A stretch of DNA of 64,000 nucleotides. It comes from [Clostridium] polysaccharolyticum (GTDB lineage: Bacteria; Bacillota; Clostridia; Lachnospirales; Lachnospiraceae). Below are positions 53,193 through 62,012 of the stretch, in pieces (the stretch's first letter is position 1; each line of letters starts with the position of its first letter). The notes under the pieces are model-generated. The model was given only the letters and a program-made list of their open reading frames with translations, did no database searches and was not told the origin of the DNA. The stretch spans positions 1-64,000 of the forward strand of contig NZ_FOHN01000017.1 of NCBI RefSeq assembly GCF_900111595.1. Direction: 5' to 3'. Position numbers and translations under genes: made by a program.

Positions 53193-53309
53193 ATGGCAGA
53201 GTTTTTTACAGGAGCTTTTCCTTGGATTGGGATGGGATTAGCAGTGGCAGTGGCAGTTGTGTATTTCGATGCAAGAACAAAAAAAGCTGAGAAGGAAGAA
53301 AGACAATAA
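53193..53309 (+). CDS. Small core-like peptide without leader (cluster peptide 1)
   Basis: A 38-residue peptide preceded by AGGAGG 8 bases before ATG. It begins MAEFFTGAFPWIGMGL, continues as an Ala/Val helix and ends in a highly charged tail (DARTKKAEKEERQ). It lacks the LYFEELE leader of peptides 2-4, but GA-x-PWIGMGL is identical to the core of peptide 4. It also lacks the C-terminal Thr. Possible roles are immunity peptide or decoy, an unmodified partner peptide, or a membrane anchor. No database comparison was possible. Confidence 0.65.
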   Translation: MAEFFTGAFPWIGMGLAVAVAVVYFDARTKKAEKEERQ

Positions 53310-53443
53310 AAAAGCTAGAAGTCTTTAAGGCATAAGGTACTAGTATGCATGAAAACTTTTCGAGAATTGATTCATTTACTGTGTTTGTGTAACTGTTATA
53401 CGGATATAGTATTGAATAGAAAGCTTAGAGAGGAGGAAATCAT

Positions 53444-53572
53444 ATGGAAAACTTATATTTTGAAGAACTTGAATCAGTAGAAAGCTTAGATGCAAAAGAT
53501 GTTGGAACAGTATTTGGAGTGGGCTTTTTAGTGGGAGTAGTTGCATATGTTGGTTATGCAGCATTAACCTGA
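53444..53572 (+). CDS. RiPP precursor peptide 2 (daptide-like, C-terminal Thr)
   Basis: A 42-residue precursor with AGGAGG 7 bases before ATG. The leader begins MENLYFEELESVESL and the core is a Gly/Val-rich hydrophobic helix (TVFGVGFLVGVVAYVG) ending in Ala-Leu-Thr at the stop. The leader is shared with peptides 3 and 4. No Cys or Ser occurs in the core, which excludes lanthionine or thioether chemistry and leaves the C-terminal Thr as the natural modification site. Confidence 0.8.
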   Translation: MENLYFEELESVESLDAKDVGTVFGVGFLVGVVAYVGYAALT

Positions 53573-53609
53573 TGTGGTATTTGATTTTATGCGAAAGAAG
53601 GTGAAAGGT

Positions 53610-53744
53610 ATGCAGGAAACATTATATTTTGAAGAATTAGAAAGCGAAGAATGTTTAGCAGAATGGTGGCAATATGCATTAGCTGGAGTAGGAGGAGCTG
53701 CTTGTGGAGTAGTTGCATATGTTGCTATTGCGGCTGCTACTTGA
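53610..53744 (+). CDS. RiPP precursor peptide 3 (daptide-like, C-terminal Thr)
   Basis: A 44-residue precursor. The leader is MQETLYFEELESEECL; the core contains EWWQYALAGVGGA, then ACGVVAYVAIA, and ends AAAT. GVVAYV is shared with peptide 2. It is the only precursor with Cys, one in the leader and one in the core. AGAAGGTGAAAGG precedes ATG; a GTG nine bases upstream in frame is an alternative start. Confidence 0.8.
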   Translation: MQETLYFEELESEECLAEWWQYALAGVGGAACGVVAYVAIAAAT

Positions 53745-53859
53745 TGTTACTATATGGATTTATATATGACTACATAGACCTTGGTTTTTCAAAATACACG
53801 TAACTTGTTAGGACTTGAAAAATTGAGGGAATGCGTTATTTTGAAAGGAGCAGATTGTA

Positions 53860-53988
53860 ATGAAGGAATTATTTTTTGAAGAGTTAGAAAATGTTGAATC
53901 ATTAGGCGATGTTAGTGATTTCTTCTCAGGTGCACAGCCTTGGATTGGAATGGGATTAACTGCGGCAGTTGCAATCGCATTTACTTGA
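53860..53988 (+). CDS. RiPP precursor peptide 4 (daptide-like, C-terminal Thr)
   Basis: A 42-residue precursor with GAAAGGAG 10 bases before ATG. The leader is MKELFFEELENVESL; the core starts near GAQPWIGMGL, identical to peptide 1 in that motif, continues TAAVAIA and ends in Phe-Thr. The C-terminal Thr is conserved across the three leader-bearing peptides although the preceding residues differ. Confidence 0.8.
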   Translation: MKELFFEELENVESLGDVSDFFSGAQPWIGMGLTAAVAIAFT

Positions 53989-54056
53989 TTTATTTAATCA
54001 AAGCCTTTTGAGTCAGACAATGAGAGTGGAATAAAAAGACTGGTTTAATTGATACA

Positions 54057-54107
54057 TTCAACATTTCCTTATGTTTATATAACAAAAGGAAATGTTGAAG
54101 TTTGTTT
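54057..54107 (+). terminator. Terminator/attenuator between precursors and enzymes
   Basis: TTCAACATTTCCTT pairs perfectly with AAGGAAATGTTGAA (14 bp, 15-base loop), followed by GTTTGTTT. Partial read-through would give much more precursor than enzyme transcript, as in many RiPP clusters. Confidence 0.8.
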
Positions 54108-54124
54108 AATGAGGGATGATTACA

Positions 54125-54934
54125 GTGAAGAAGTATTTCCAAATATTTGAACGAATTAGCAATACATATCCCGACAAAATATTTGAGTGCCCACTTTACT
54201 ATAAAAAAGCTGCTGATTTGTACGATGCAATTGCTGTGAATTATAATGATTATCCGATGTTTTTGAGACAAGCCATGCTTACTAATGGTCCAATATTAGA
54301 GCTGTGTTGTGGAAGTGGACGTTTGACATTGCCTTTATTAAAAACAGGATTTAAGATTACGGCGGTGGATTTATCTGAGGATATGTTAGGCAATATGAAA
54401 AGGACAATTGAAAGTAAGAAAAAATATGCAAGGTTAAAGGATAACTTAACAATTGTAAACGAAGACATGCTTAATTTAAATTTGAATGAAAAATATAATC
54501 TGATTATGATTGGAGCAACAAGCATTCGGTTAATGGAAAAGGATTTTGCAGAGTTTTTTAATGATATGTATGAATTATTGAATGAGGGCGGAGTATTTCT
54601 CTTTAATTTTGAGAATATACCAGTATGTACAGATCAGGAAGAAAAACTTGAGCCATTAAGTATGGGAGACTTGCAAGATGATACAGATAACATGAATCTT
54701 ATCGCAATGCAGAGACTGATTCGCTATACAGAAAAGAGAGCTTTTGTCAATTTTATTAGTATGTCAACAGATCCAGAGAAAAAGGTACTTCTCAGTTATA
54801 CAGATTATAGGATTTTTGGAATTGAAGATATCAAAAAAGCAGCAAAAGAGAGTTTGTTTGGAGAGTGTGAAATAATTAAGGAATCTACATATGAAACGGA
54901 TGAATATTTTTGCAGACTCATTAAAAAGAACTAA
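54125..54934 (+). CDS. SAM-dependent methyltransferase of the RiPP cluster
   Basis: A 269-residue class I methyltransferase. The SAM-binding motif I is PILELCCGSGRLTLPLL, motif II is ITAVDLSEDML, and motif III-IV is YNLIMIGATSIRLM. It resembles small-molecule N- or O-methyltransferases rather than DNA or rRNA enzymes. In this cluster the expected task is methylation of an amine created at the peptide C-terminus. I prefer the GTG at 54125, 9 bases after GAGGG, over the ATG at 54116. It overlaps the next gene's possible ATG (TAATG). Confidence 0.85.
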   Translation: MKKYFQIFERISNTYPDKIFECPLYYKKAADLYDAIAVNYNDYPMFLRQAMLTNGPILELCCGSGRLTLPLLKTGFKITAVDLSEDMLGNMKRTIESKKKYARLKDNLTIVNEDMLNLNLNEKYNLIMIGATSIRLMEKDFAEFFNDMYELLNEGGVFLFNFENIPVCTDQEEKLEPLSMGDLQDDTDNMNLIAMQRLIRYTEKRAFVNFISMSTDPEKKVLLSYTDYRIFGIEDIKKAAKESLFGECEIIKESTYETDEYFCRLIKKN

Positions 54935-54954
54935 TGGAATGTGGGGGATTACAA

Positions 54955-57195
54955 GTGAAAAGAAATGTTTGTTTTGTAGAATTAGAAAGAAATGAGTTCG
55001 GATTAATTAATGCTGTGCAATCGCTTGAAACAGCATATTTAAGAGATTACTTAATGAAGTGTGATATGAAATCATCGGTTTATATAGAGGATTCTGTTCC
55101 GTCCGTTAATGATATGGCTGAGGATATCTTATCATTATCAGACGACATTATTATATTTGTTGTGCATAAAGAATGTGAAGCATTAGCTACAGTTGCAGTT
55201 AATTATCTTTTAGATATTGAAGATGTAGAAGTATGTGTAATAAGTGACAGCCAGCAATTAGGATTTGATGATGATGTAGTTGTCATTTATGAAGATGTTG
55301 AAGAGAAGCTAGTGAGTATGTATGGTGATGAGGGTAAAGCAAATGAAGTGTCCGTGCAGGAGCTGTCCCCATATGAAGATGGCATACTACTGACTAGAGA
55401 TTATATGAAATATGGAATCTGGCTTGGTTCTGGCAAATCAGGTTTCAGAAATATTGATGTTGTAAAGAGAGAGATTAATGAGGTAGTTCAGTTACATAGC
55501 AGCACTTCTAATGAACAGAAGAAGACAATCCCTATGAAGGGATGTTTTATTTGTGACATTGATTACTTTAAAGAATTAATATTGCATTTGGAAAATGCAG
55601 ATATATCAGGTATTGTTTTAAAAATTCCAGTTGGGCAAAACGTTCTAAGCTGTATTGCGGATTCTTCATTGCAGCTGAATCAAGTATCTTTGGACATACA
55701 GCTGGAATACGAAATGAGTTCTGATGAATTGAAAATTTTATCTGAACTTATCGAATCAAATAAGGTATGTGCTATAAAAATTCCTGCTGATTGGCTAACT
55801 AGTCAGACACCTTTAATAGAACTGCTGTTAAAAGCACATACAACAGGACTTGTCGAAATAAAACCTTATGGTGAAGTGGACAGTAGTAAGATTTCTGAAG
55901 AAATAAAACAGGCTGTTTTAATTAACACCATGAGAGTCTACTATACATTCTATAATGGATATCTGAAAAGCAGGACTGGACTATATGCAGGCGTTAAGGT
56001 CGATGGATATGTGCATCACCTTGAAGTAAGTAATAAGGATAGTCTTTCTAATGCACAATTACTGAATGAGGCATTGTCGATCAATTCTTCAATTTACCTG
56101 CGCAATGAAAAGAATAATATTACAACCCCATTATGGTATTTTGATGAGAATGGCATTGCATACGTAGAAGACGAGGGTTACAACGAATACATTACATATA
56201 TGAAAGAAGAAAGTATTAATCCTAGTAATGCTATTATTTGTTGTGACAACAGAATTTATGTTAATAACTATGCATACGTAGCTGATGCTGACTTTAGAAC
56301 ATATTCTTATAAAGAAGCTAAGCAAAAAATTAAAGAAATAAGGGAAGGATATATTCAAAATAATAAGATCACCTATCTAATTCGAATAGATGATCAAGAA
56401 GATTTTGAAATTTTTCTTGAAGATGCAAAATATTATTGTGAACATCATACATTTGGAAATTTACCATTAATATATGCATTTATGGAAAATAGTTGCCGAT
56501 TTGTAACACAAAACAGATGTTGTGTTGAAAAACTGCCAAGACTGAAACTAGATAACAATGAAGGAATTCACTATTGTGATTTAAATATTAAGGATTCTGG
56601 CAAAGAAGGTACTTCTTTATTTGAAATAAGTCACGACTGTCTGGTGAAGAAGGAAAACGGTATGCAGTCAAAAGGCTGTTATAATTGTCCATCTTCGGGC
56701 TGGTGTGCAAAATGTATGGAACTTCCGTATTTTGTAAGCGATCAGTATTGCGATATTATTAAAAAGAAAGCATATATTTTAGATTATGTAACGTCATCCT
56801 ATATATATAGCGGATTGCATGAAAGGAATCCAAAGTTTTCTGACTTGTTACCAGATGAAATAGTAGTTTCAAATGAATTTATGTTCAATTTAATTCCTTC
56901 TGCAATAGAATCCAAAGTTGCGCCATATTTCCCTAAATTTACTACATTATTTATCTGCAGAGATTCCTACTTGCTATGGACTCCTGTTTCAACAAAATAT
57001 TATAATGTAAGTAAGCAGTTTGCAATTGTTATTGAACTTCTACTAAAACGTGTGGAAGCAGATAGTGTACCAGAATTACTAGCAGATATATTGAATCTTA
57101 GTAAGGATGAAAGTTATGAAATGACCAAGAAAATATTTGCAACGCTAAAGAAAGTTGGTGTTTTGTACAGAGATATTCCATTTGAAACAAAATAA
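54955..57195 (+). CDS. Large Fe-S protein with SPASM-like Cys cluster and RRE-like C-terminus, lacking the radical SAM motif
   Basis: A 746-residue protein. Residues 1-~130 have a Rossmann-like pattern (NVCFVELERNEFGLINAV, IIIFVVHKE) like the N-terminal domain of B12-type radical SAM proteins; ~190-330 show barrel-like strand-helix units (KGCFICDIDYFKELILHLE, ISGIVLKIPVG). There is no CX3CX2C. Near the C-terminus Cys575, 578, 584, 587 and 599 form C-x2-C-x5-C-x2-C-x11-C (within CYNCPSSGWCAKC), similar to a SPASM cluster. The last ~80 residues (FAIVIELLLKRVEADSVPELL, LKKVGVLY) resemble PqqD, a leader-binding RRE. I infer a scaffold or unusual maturase. GTG at 54955 follows GGGGG; ATG at 54934 is an alternative. 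Confidence 0.65.
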   Translation: MKRNVCFVELERNEFGLINAVQSLETAYLRDYLMKCDMKSSVYIEDSVPSVNDMAEDILSLSDDIIIFVVHKECEALATVAVNYLLDIEDVEVCVISDSQQLGFDDDVVVIYEDVEEKLVSMYGDEGKANEVSVQELSPYEDGILLTRDYMKYGIWLGSGKSGFRNIDVVKREINEVVQLHSSTSNEQKKTIPMKGCFICDIDYFKELILHLENADISGIVLKIPVGQNVLSCIADSSLQLNQVSLDIQLEYEMSSDELKILSELIESNKVCAIKIPADWLTSQTPLIELLLKAHTTGLVEIKPYGEVDSSKISEEIKQAVLINTMRVYYTFYNGYLKSRTGLYAGVKVDGYVHHLEVSNKDSLSNAQLLNEALSINSSIYLRNEKNNITTPLWYFDENGIAYVEDEGYNEYITYMKEESINPSNAIICCDNRIYVNNYAYVADADFRTYSYKEAKQKIKEIREGYIQNNKITYLIRIDDQEDFEIFLEDAKYYCEHHTFGNLPLIYAFMENSCRFVTQNRCCVEKLPRLKLDNNEGIHYCDLNIKDSGKEGTSLFEISHDCLVKKENGMQSKGCYNCPSSGWCAKCMELPYFVSDQYCDIIKKKAYILDYVTSSYIYSGLHERNPKFSDLLPDEIVVSNEFMFNLIPSAIESKVAPYFPKFTTLFICRDSYLLWTPVSTKYYNVSKQFAIVIELLLKRVEADSVPELLADILNLSKDESYEMTKKIFATLKKVGVLYRDIPFETK

Positions 57196-57337
57196 CGTCA
57201 AATGGTGTGACAGAAGGAGTATATCATTTTATGATTACAATTGAATGGTTAATATGATATTAAATGAAGAATCTAGAAGGCACTATTAAGAGTAATCTGG
57301 ATTCTTCATTTAAAATATACAGAGAGGAACAGAAATT

Positions 57338-58615
57338 ATGTCGTTTAATTTAGTTGTTCGTATCAATCAGCAGTTCGATGAAGAAAGCAAAGATAGTTTA
57401 ATCGTATCTGCTGAGGATTGCTATATCAAGGATAGTAATGGGAAAGAATATATTGATTTGTGTGGTGGAATTTGGAATACACCATTTGGGTATTCAAATG
57501 AATATATTAACCAGAAAATAATAGAACAGACAACCAAGATTCCCTTTTGTAATTTGATTTCAAATGTTGCAGAAGTTCAATATACTTACGCAGAAAGTCT
57601 TTGCAAAATGCTTGGTACATCAGCTGTGTTGTATACGTGTTCTGGTTCAGAGAGTTTAGAGGCAGCGGTAAAAACGTGTCGTCAGTATCAGCATTTAAAG
57701 AAGAAAAATAGAGCAACAATTGCAGCATTAAATTTGTCTTATCATGGGACTTCTTATGGTGCAATGAGTATTAGTGGACTAGATAGGGAAATTAATAAAG
57801 AGTATTACCCTTTATTACCAAATATCACTTGGATGGAGGTTCCAAAAGATTATAAGGATGCTCATGCCTGGATTCAGATGTTTGAAAAAAAATTTGAAGA
57901 AAGTGTAGAGGAGTTATCTGGTGTAGTCGTGGAACCTGTTTTAGGTTCAGGAGGTATTGTAGCAATTCCATATGAAGCATTAAAACGTTTGGAAGAATTG
58001 TGTAGAAAGAACGATGTTCTTTTTGTGCTGGATGAAGTAACAACTGGTTTTGGAAGGACAGGTGTACCATTTGTTTTCCAAAGTTATGGCTTGCAACCTG
58101 ACTTGATATGTTTGTCGAAAGGAATTACTAATGGATATATGCCATTAGGTGTTGTAGCGTTTTCAGAACATGTGTGTCAGACATTTGCTGACTCAAAGGC
58201 AACATTAGAGCATTTTTCATCGCAAGGTGGAAATCTGCTGTCGATTGCAGCAGCATCGGCAGTTCTGGATCTTATGGAAAAATATGATTCCTTCCAGGTA
58301 AAAGAAAAGGGTGAACAATTTTGCAAAGAGATTCTCGAAGCTGCAGGCGATAATTTTAATTGTGAAATTAGAGGCTTCGGGTTAATGTGTGCTATTTCAT
58401 TTCCTATAGAAGTGACACCAATACGACTTCTGGAAATCGTAGGAAAATTGAAAAAGAGAGGAATTATTGTTTATTATTTCTGTAATGATGGGTATAATTT
58501 AGGACTTAGCTTTTTTCCACCATTTACGTGCTCGTTTGCGGAATTAAGCAAATGTGTAAAGAAAATTGTAGGAGTTCTTAAAAAGTGCCCAGAATTATGG
58601 AAAAAAATTGGCTAA
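57338..58615 (+). CDS. Class III PLP aminotransferase of the RiPP cluster
   Basis: A 425-residue omega-type aminotransferase that moves an amino group onto a ketone or aldehyde. The PLP-binding features are CSGSESLEAAVKTCRQY, FVLDEVTTGFGRTG and the Schiff-base Lys261 in LSKGITNGYMPLG. Relatives act on acetylornithine, GABA or diamines, that is, on amines away from an alpha carbon. In this cluster it could aminate a C-terminal ketone made from Thr. AGAGAGG precedes ATG, and the protease gene follows 12 bases after the stop. Confidence 0.9.
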   Translation: MSFNLVVRINQQFDEESKDSLIVSAEDCYIKDSNGKEYIDLCGGIWNTPFGYSNEYINQKIIEQTTKIPFCNLISNVAEVQYTYAESLCKMLGTSAVLYTCSGSESLEAAVKTCRQYQHLKKKNRATIAALNLSYHGTSYGAMSISGLDREINKEYYPLLPNITWMEVPKDYKDAHAWIQMFEKKFEESVEELSGVVVEPVLGSGGIVAIPYEALKRLEELCRKNDVLFVLDEVTTGFGRTGVPFVFQSYGLQPDLICLSKGITNGYMPLGVVAFSEHVCQTFADSKATLEHFSSQGGNLLSIAAASAVLDLMEKYDSFQVKEKGEQFCKEILEAAGDNFNCEIRGFGLMCAISFPIEVTPIRLLEIVGKLKKRGIIVYYFCNDGYNLGLSFFPPFTCSFAELSKCVKKIVGVLKKCPELWKKIG

Positions 58616-58627
58616 GGAGGTGAAAGA

Positions 58628-59827
58628 TTGGAGATTAACTTCTTAAGCATAGTGTATGAAGGAATGAAAGATAATGTGCAAAAGACGTATTTAATTCAGA
58701 ACACTATAAGCAAACGGTTTGTACGTTTGGGAATGAATGAAACGTATTATCTTTTGAAAAAATTAAATGCGGAGAATCGTAGTCAGGAATTGTCGATGGA
58801 TGAACCACAGGAATTAGCAGATAATTTAAAACAGATTCTTGATCAGAAATTTGAACAGTGGGGATTTTTAGATGAAAACGTGAAAGTGGAAATGGAAGAG
58901 CATGTTGACAAAATGAAAAAAATACATTTACTTAATTTTAATGTAGAGAAAGTTCTAAAATATGTTTATCCAGTCTACTCAAAAGTATTCACAAAACCAT
59001 TTTTAATTTTATTTCTAACGTTACTATTGGGAACTGCTTCGTATGTTACATATCAGCTAGCGATGGTAGTACCAATTCAGCCTCAGGATACTGAAACTGC
59101 AATCAATATAGCTTTTTCATTTAGAGATATTATATGTATGCTTTTATTTTTAGCAGTTAATACAATATTACATGAATTTGCACATGCGGTAACATGTATA
59201 AAGCATGGTGGTAAAGTATCATCCATGGGGCTTATGTTATTTTATTTCGTTCCTTGTTTTTATTGTGATGTATCTAGCGTATATAGCTTTAGAAAACGAA
59301 AGCAGAGAGCATTAGTTGCTTCAGCAGGAATTTTAGTTAATATTTTCTTGGGAAATTTTGTTTTAGTGATAGCTCTGGTTTTGGCACACTTTGGAGTTAT
59401 GAATTTAACATTACTGTATATGTCTGTTTCCATAATTTCGATTGCATTTTATAATTTGATTCCTTTTGTTAAATTAGATGGTTATTGGTTATTGCAGGCT
59501 TTAACAGGCGTTGATAACCTTATGGATAAGTCCGTAGTATTAGCTTATCTTTCAGTCTTTAAGAGGAGCAGCCTTCAATTGTTACATATGAAAAGAATTA
59601 AGAGAGTAATGCTTTCTATATATGGAGTTATTTCAATGATATTTCATCCAGCATTTTGGGCGTTCTCACTCTTATCACTGGTAAAAGTGTTACACTTAAA
59701 GGGACAGATAAACATTATCGTATGCGGTATTATTGGAGTAATTATACTATTAGATTTTATGAAAACATTTAAGTATTATAGGAAAATATTAAAAAATGAT
59801 ATTAATCGGTATATCTTAACAATGTAA
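58628..59827 (+). CDS. M50 intramembrane metalloprotease of the RiPP cluster
   Basis: A 399-residue site-2-protease-like enzyme. Residues 1-~100 are soluble and PqqD-like (SKRFVRLGMNETYYLLKKL), so may bind the leader. The zinc motif HEFAH is at 182-186 and the second motif NLIPFVKLDG at 276-285, with about six membrane helices around them. It would cut the leader at or in the membrane before export. The start codon is TTG, 5 bases after AAGGAGGTG. YydH of epipeptide clusters and the proteases of daptide clusters belong to the same broad type. Confidence 0.85.
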   Translation: MEINFLSIVYEGMKDNVQKTYLIQNTISKRFVRLGMNETYYLLKKLNAENRSQELSMDEPQELADNLKQILDQKFEQWGFLDENVKVEMEEHVDKMKKIHLLNFNVEKVLKYVYPVYSKVFTKPFLILFLTLLLGTASYVTYQLAMVVPIQPQDTETAINIAFSFRDIICMLLFLAVNTILHEFAHAVTCIKHGGKVSSMGLMLFYFVPCFYCDVSSVYSFRKRKQRALVASAGILVNIFLGNFVLVIALVLAHFGVMNLTLLYMSVSIISIAFYNLIPFVKLDGYWLLQALTGVDNLMDKSVVLAYLSVFKRSSLQLLHMKRIKRVMLSIYGVISMIFHPAFWAFSLLSLVKVLHLKGQINIIVCGIIGVIILLDFMKTFKYYRKILKNDINRYILTM

Positions 59828-59881
59828 AGATATAAAAGAAGAACAGAAAGTTAGACAGGCTAGCATTAATAGGAGGTTATT

Positions 59882-60769
59882 TTGAAGAAAGTAGATGTAA
59901 GAAATATTGTAAAATCCTTTAATGGAAAATGTGTTGTGAATCATGTAAATCTTTCTTTTTCAAGTGGGAAGATGACAGCACTTTGTGGAAAAAATGGTTC
60001 AGGAAAAACAACTACTATAAGGTGCATACTTGGTATATTAGAAAAAGATGATGGAGAAATTATCGTCGATGGAAAGGAAAGCACTATTGATAAAAAGCGT
60101 ATTGGTTATATTCCAGAAGAGAGGGGAATGTTTGTAAAAGAAAAGGTTGAAACACAGTTGCGTTTTTTTGCTCAATTAAAAGGAATGGAAAAGGAAAAGA
60201 TTGATCCAGCAATGAATTACTGGTTGAAACGATTTCATATCGAAGAGTACAAATATAAAAGGCTTGAAAGTATGTCAAAAGGAAATCAGCAAAAAGTTCA
60301 ATTGATTTCAGCATTGATACATGATCCTGAAATAATAATATTGGACGAGCCATTTAGTGGTCTAGATCCAATCAACATGGATTTGTTTATTGATGTAATG
60401 AGAGAATTAAAAGCAGCTAATAAATGCATATTGATATCAAGTCATCAGCTTACGTTACTGGAGGGAATATGTGAAGATATTTGTATCATAGAAAAAGGGC
60501 AGTGCATGTATGAAGGTTCTATTTTAGAATTAATTAAAACGCATAGTAAAGATTATATGTATATAAAGACGAAAGATAAGGCATCATTGAATGATTACGA
60601 GGAAATCTCGCCAAATCATTTTAGAAAAATGTTAAATTCCTCAAGCGAATTTAATTCTGAAATAGAAAAAATAGCACAAAAAAATTTAGAAATTGATTCA
60701 ATAGGCAGAGGAAAAACGTCATTGCAAGAAATTTTCGTATCTCTTGTGAATAGTGTTGAAGAAAAATAG
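59882..60769 (+). CDS. ABC exporter ATPase of the RiPP cluster
   Basis: A 295-residue NatA-like ATPase with intact Walker A (GKNGSGKT), signature (MSKGNQQKVQL), Walker B (IIILDEPFSGLDP) and switch His (SSHQLTLLE). It starts with TTG after AGGAGG. A C-terminal region of about 90 residues follows the nucleotide-binding domain, as in NatA/CcmA-like exporters. With the next gene it should export the mature peptides or protect the producer. Confidence 0.9.
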   Translation: MKKVDVRNIVKSFNGKCVVNHVNLSFSSGKMTALCGKNGSGKTTTIRCILGILEKDDGEIIVDGKESTIDKKRIGYIPEERGMFVKEKVETQLRFFAQLKGMEKEKIDPAMNYWLKRFHIEEYKYKRLESMSKGNQQKVQLISALIHDPEIIILDEPFSGLDPINMDLFIDVMRELKAANKCILISSHQLTLLEGICEDICIIEKGQCMYEGSILELIKTHSKDYMYIKTKDKASLNDYEEISPNHFRKMLNSSSEFNSEIEKIAQKNLEIDSIGRGKTSLQEIFVSLVNSVEEK

Positions 60770-60795
60770 ATTAGGAGAAAGGAACGAGAACTATT

Positions 60796-62007
60796 ATGAA
60801 AGATTTTTTACATGTTTTTTCTTTTTATCTGAACAAGCAGTTACGAAATAAAGTTTTTGTATTTGTAACACTCTTTATGTGTATTGCTTCGTCAGTTTCA
60901 ATGATTGTTGTACCTAAATTGCTCTCAAGTGATGAGAAAAGAGATATTTACGTGGTAAATCAATGCAGTCAGTTAAATGATGTTTTTGAAAATGATGACT
61001 TCAGACAGTTCTGCTCAGAAAGCATGAATTTGGATTTTTCAATGCTCGACTCAACGAAGACATCTAAAGAAATAGAGAAAACTGCCAAGGATAAGGAACT
61101 TGATATGATTTATTTCTCTGGTGATTCAGATATCGAAATGAAAATTATTGGTGATGTCTCAGTAAGTGATATTAATACTATGCATAACATATTAAACCAG
61201 ATGTTTCAGATGAAATCCATGGAGGCATTAGGGATTGATAAGGATACTTTGCAGAAAAGTATTCCGAATATTACAATTACATATGCAGATACAGAAGAAA
61301 ATGACAGTAAGTTTCTTGTAATTATTATACTATCTCTTGTTATTGTATCGTTTATTATTATGTATTCAACCTCGGCTACAAATGAGGTAGCTTATTTAAA
61401 AACCAATAGAGTTATGGAGATGCTGTTAACGTCAACAAAAGGAATTCCGCTTTATCTAGGTATTAATCTAGCATATGCGGTTGTGCCGTTTATTCAAGTT
61501 AGCTTGATTTCTCTATGTGTTCTGTTGGTAAAACATTTCGCATATTCAAACAAAGCTTCAGATATCAGTATTGATTTTAGTATTCTGACATCAGAACATA
61601 TTGTTGCATTTATAGCTTTATTATTACTGGGATATTTTGTTTATTCTTTGATCAACACTGCTTTGGTTTCAATGGTAAATAAATCAGAAGATATTATTGG
61701 TATTTCTGTGCCAATTTCCTTTATTGGTATTATTCAATATTTTGTTGGAATAATGGCGGTAACAGAAAATACTATGCTGATTAAGGTATTTTCATATATT
61801 CCATTTACATCGCCAACAGTAATGTTTATTAGGTATGCAGTTGGATTTGTAAGTGTTTATGAAGTTTTGGCTGCAATAGCTATATTGTTAGTTACTATTT
61901 ACTTATTGCTCCGCTGGGGTGCGAATGTTTTTACAAAAGGAATTACATATTATTCTTTTACAGGAAACATAAGACAAACAATAAAAAAGTTTAAAGAAAA
62001 TAGGTAG
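60796..62007 (+). CDS. ABC-2 exporter permease (NatB-like) of the RiPP cluster
   Basis: A 403-residue membrane protein with one N-terminal helix (FVFVTLFMCIASSVSMIVV), an external domain (~residues 45-165) and six C-terminal helices. The TNRVMEMLLTSTK loop is typical of NatB/ABC2_membrane_3 permeases and contacts the ATPase. It is the natural partner of the preceding ATPase, 26 bases upstream. It carries export or self-immunity; sequence cannot decide between them. Confidence 0.87.
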   Translation: MKDFLHVFSFYLNKQLRNKVFVFVTLFMCIASSVSMIVVPKLLSSDEKRDIYVVNQCSQLNDVFENDDFRQFCSESMNLDFSMLDSTKTSKEIEKTAKDKELDMIYFSGDSDIEMKIIGDVSVSDINTMHNILNQMFQMKSMEALGIDKDTLQKSIPNITITYADTEENDSKFLVIIILSLVIVSFIIMYSTSATNEVAYLKTNRVMEMLLTSTKGIPLYLGINLAYAVVPFIQVSLISLCVLLVKHFAYSNKASDISIDFSILTSEHIVAFIALLLLGYFVYSLINTALVSMVNKSEDIIGISVPISFIGIIQYFVGIMAVTENTMLIKVFSYIPFTSPTVMFIRYAVGFVSVYEVLAAIAILLVTIYLLLRWGANVFTKGITYYSFTGNIRQTIKKFKENR

Positions 62008-62012
62008 CAAAA

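Noticed and set aside
53444-53480. The leader segment MENLYFEELES resembles a TEV protease site
   Set aside because: Peptides 3 and 4 vary it (ETLYFEELE, KELFFEELE), so it is a natural RiPP leader motif and not an engineered tag.
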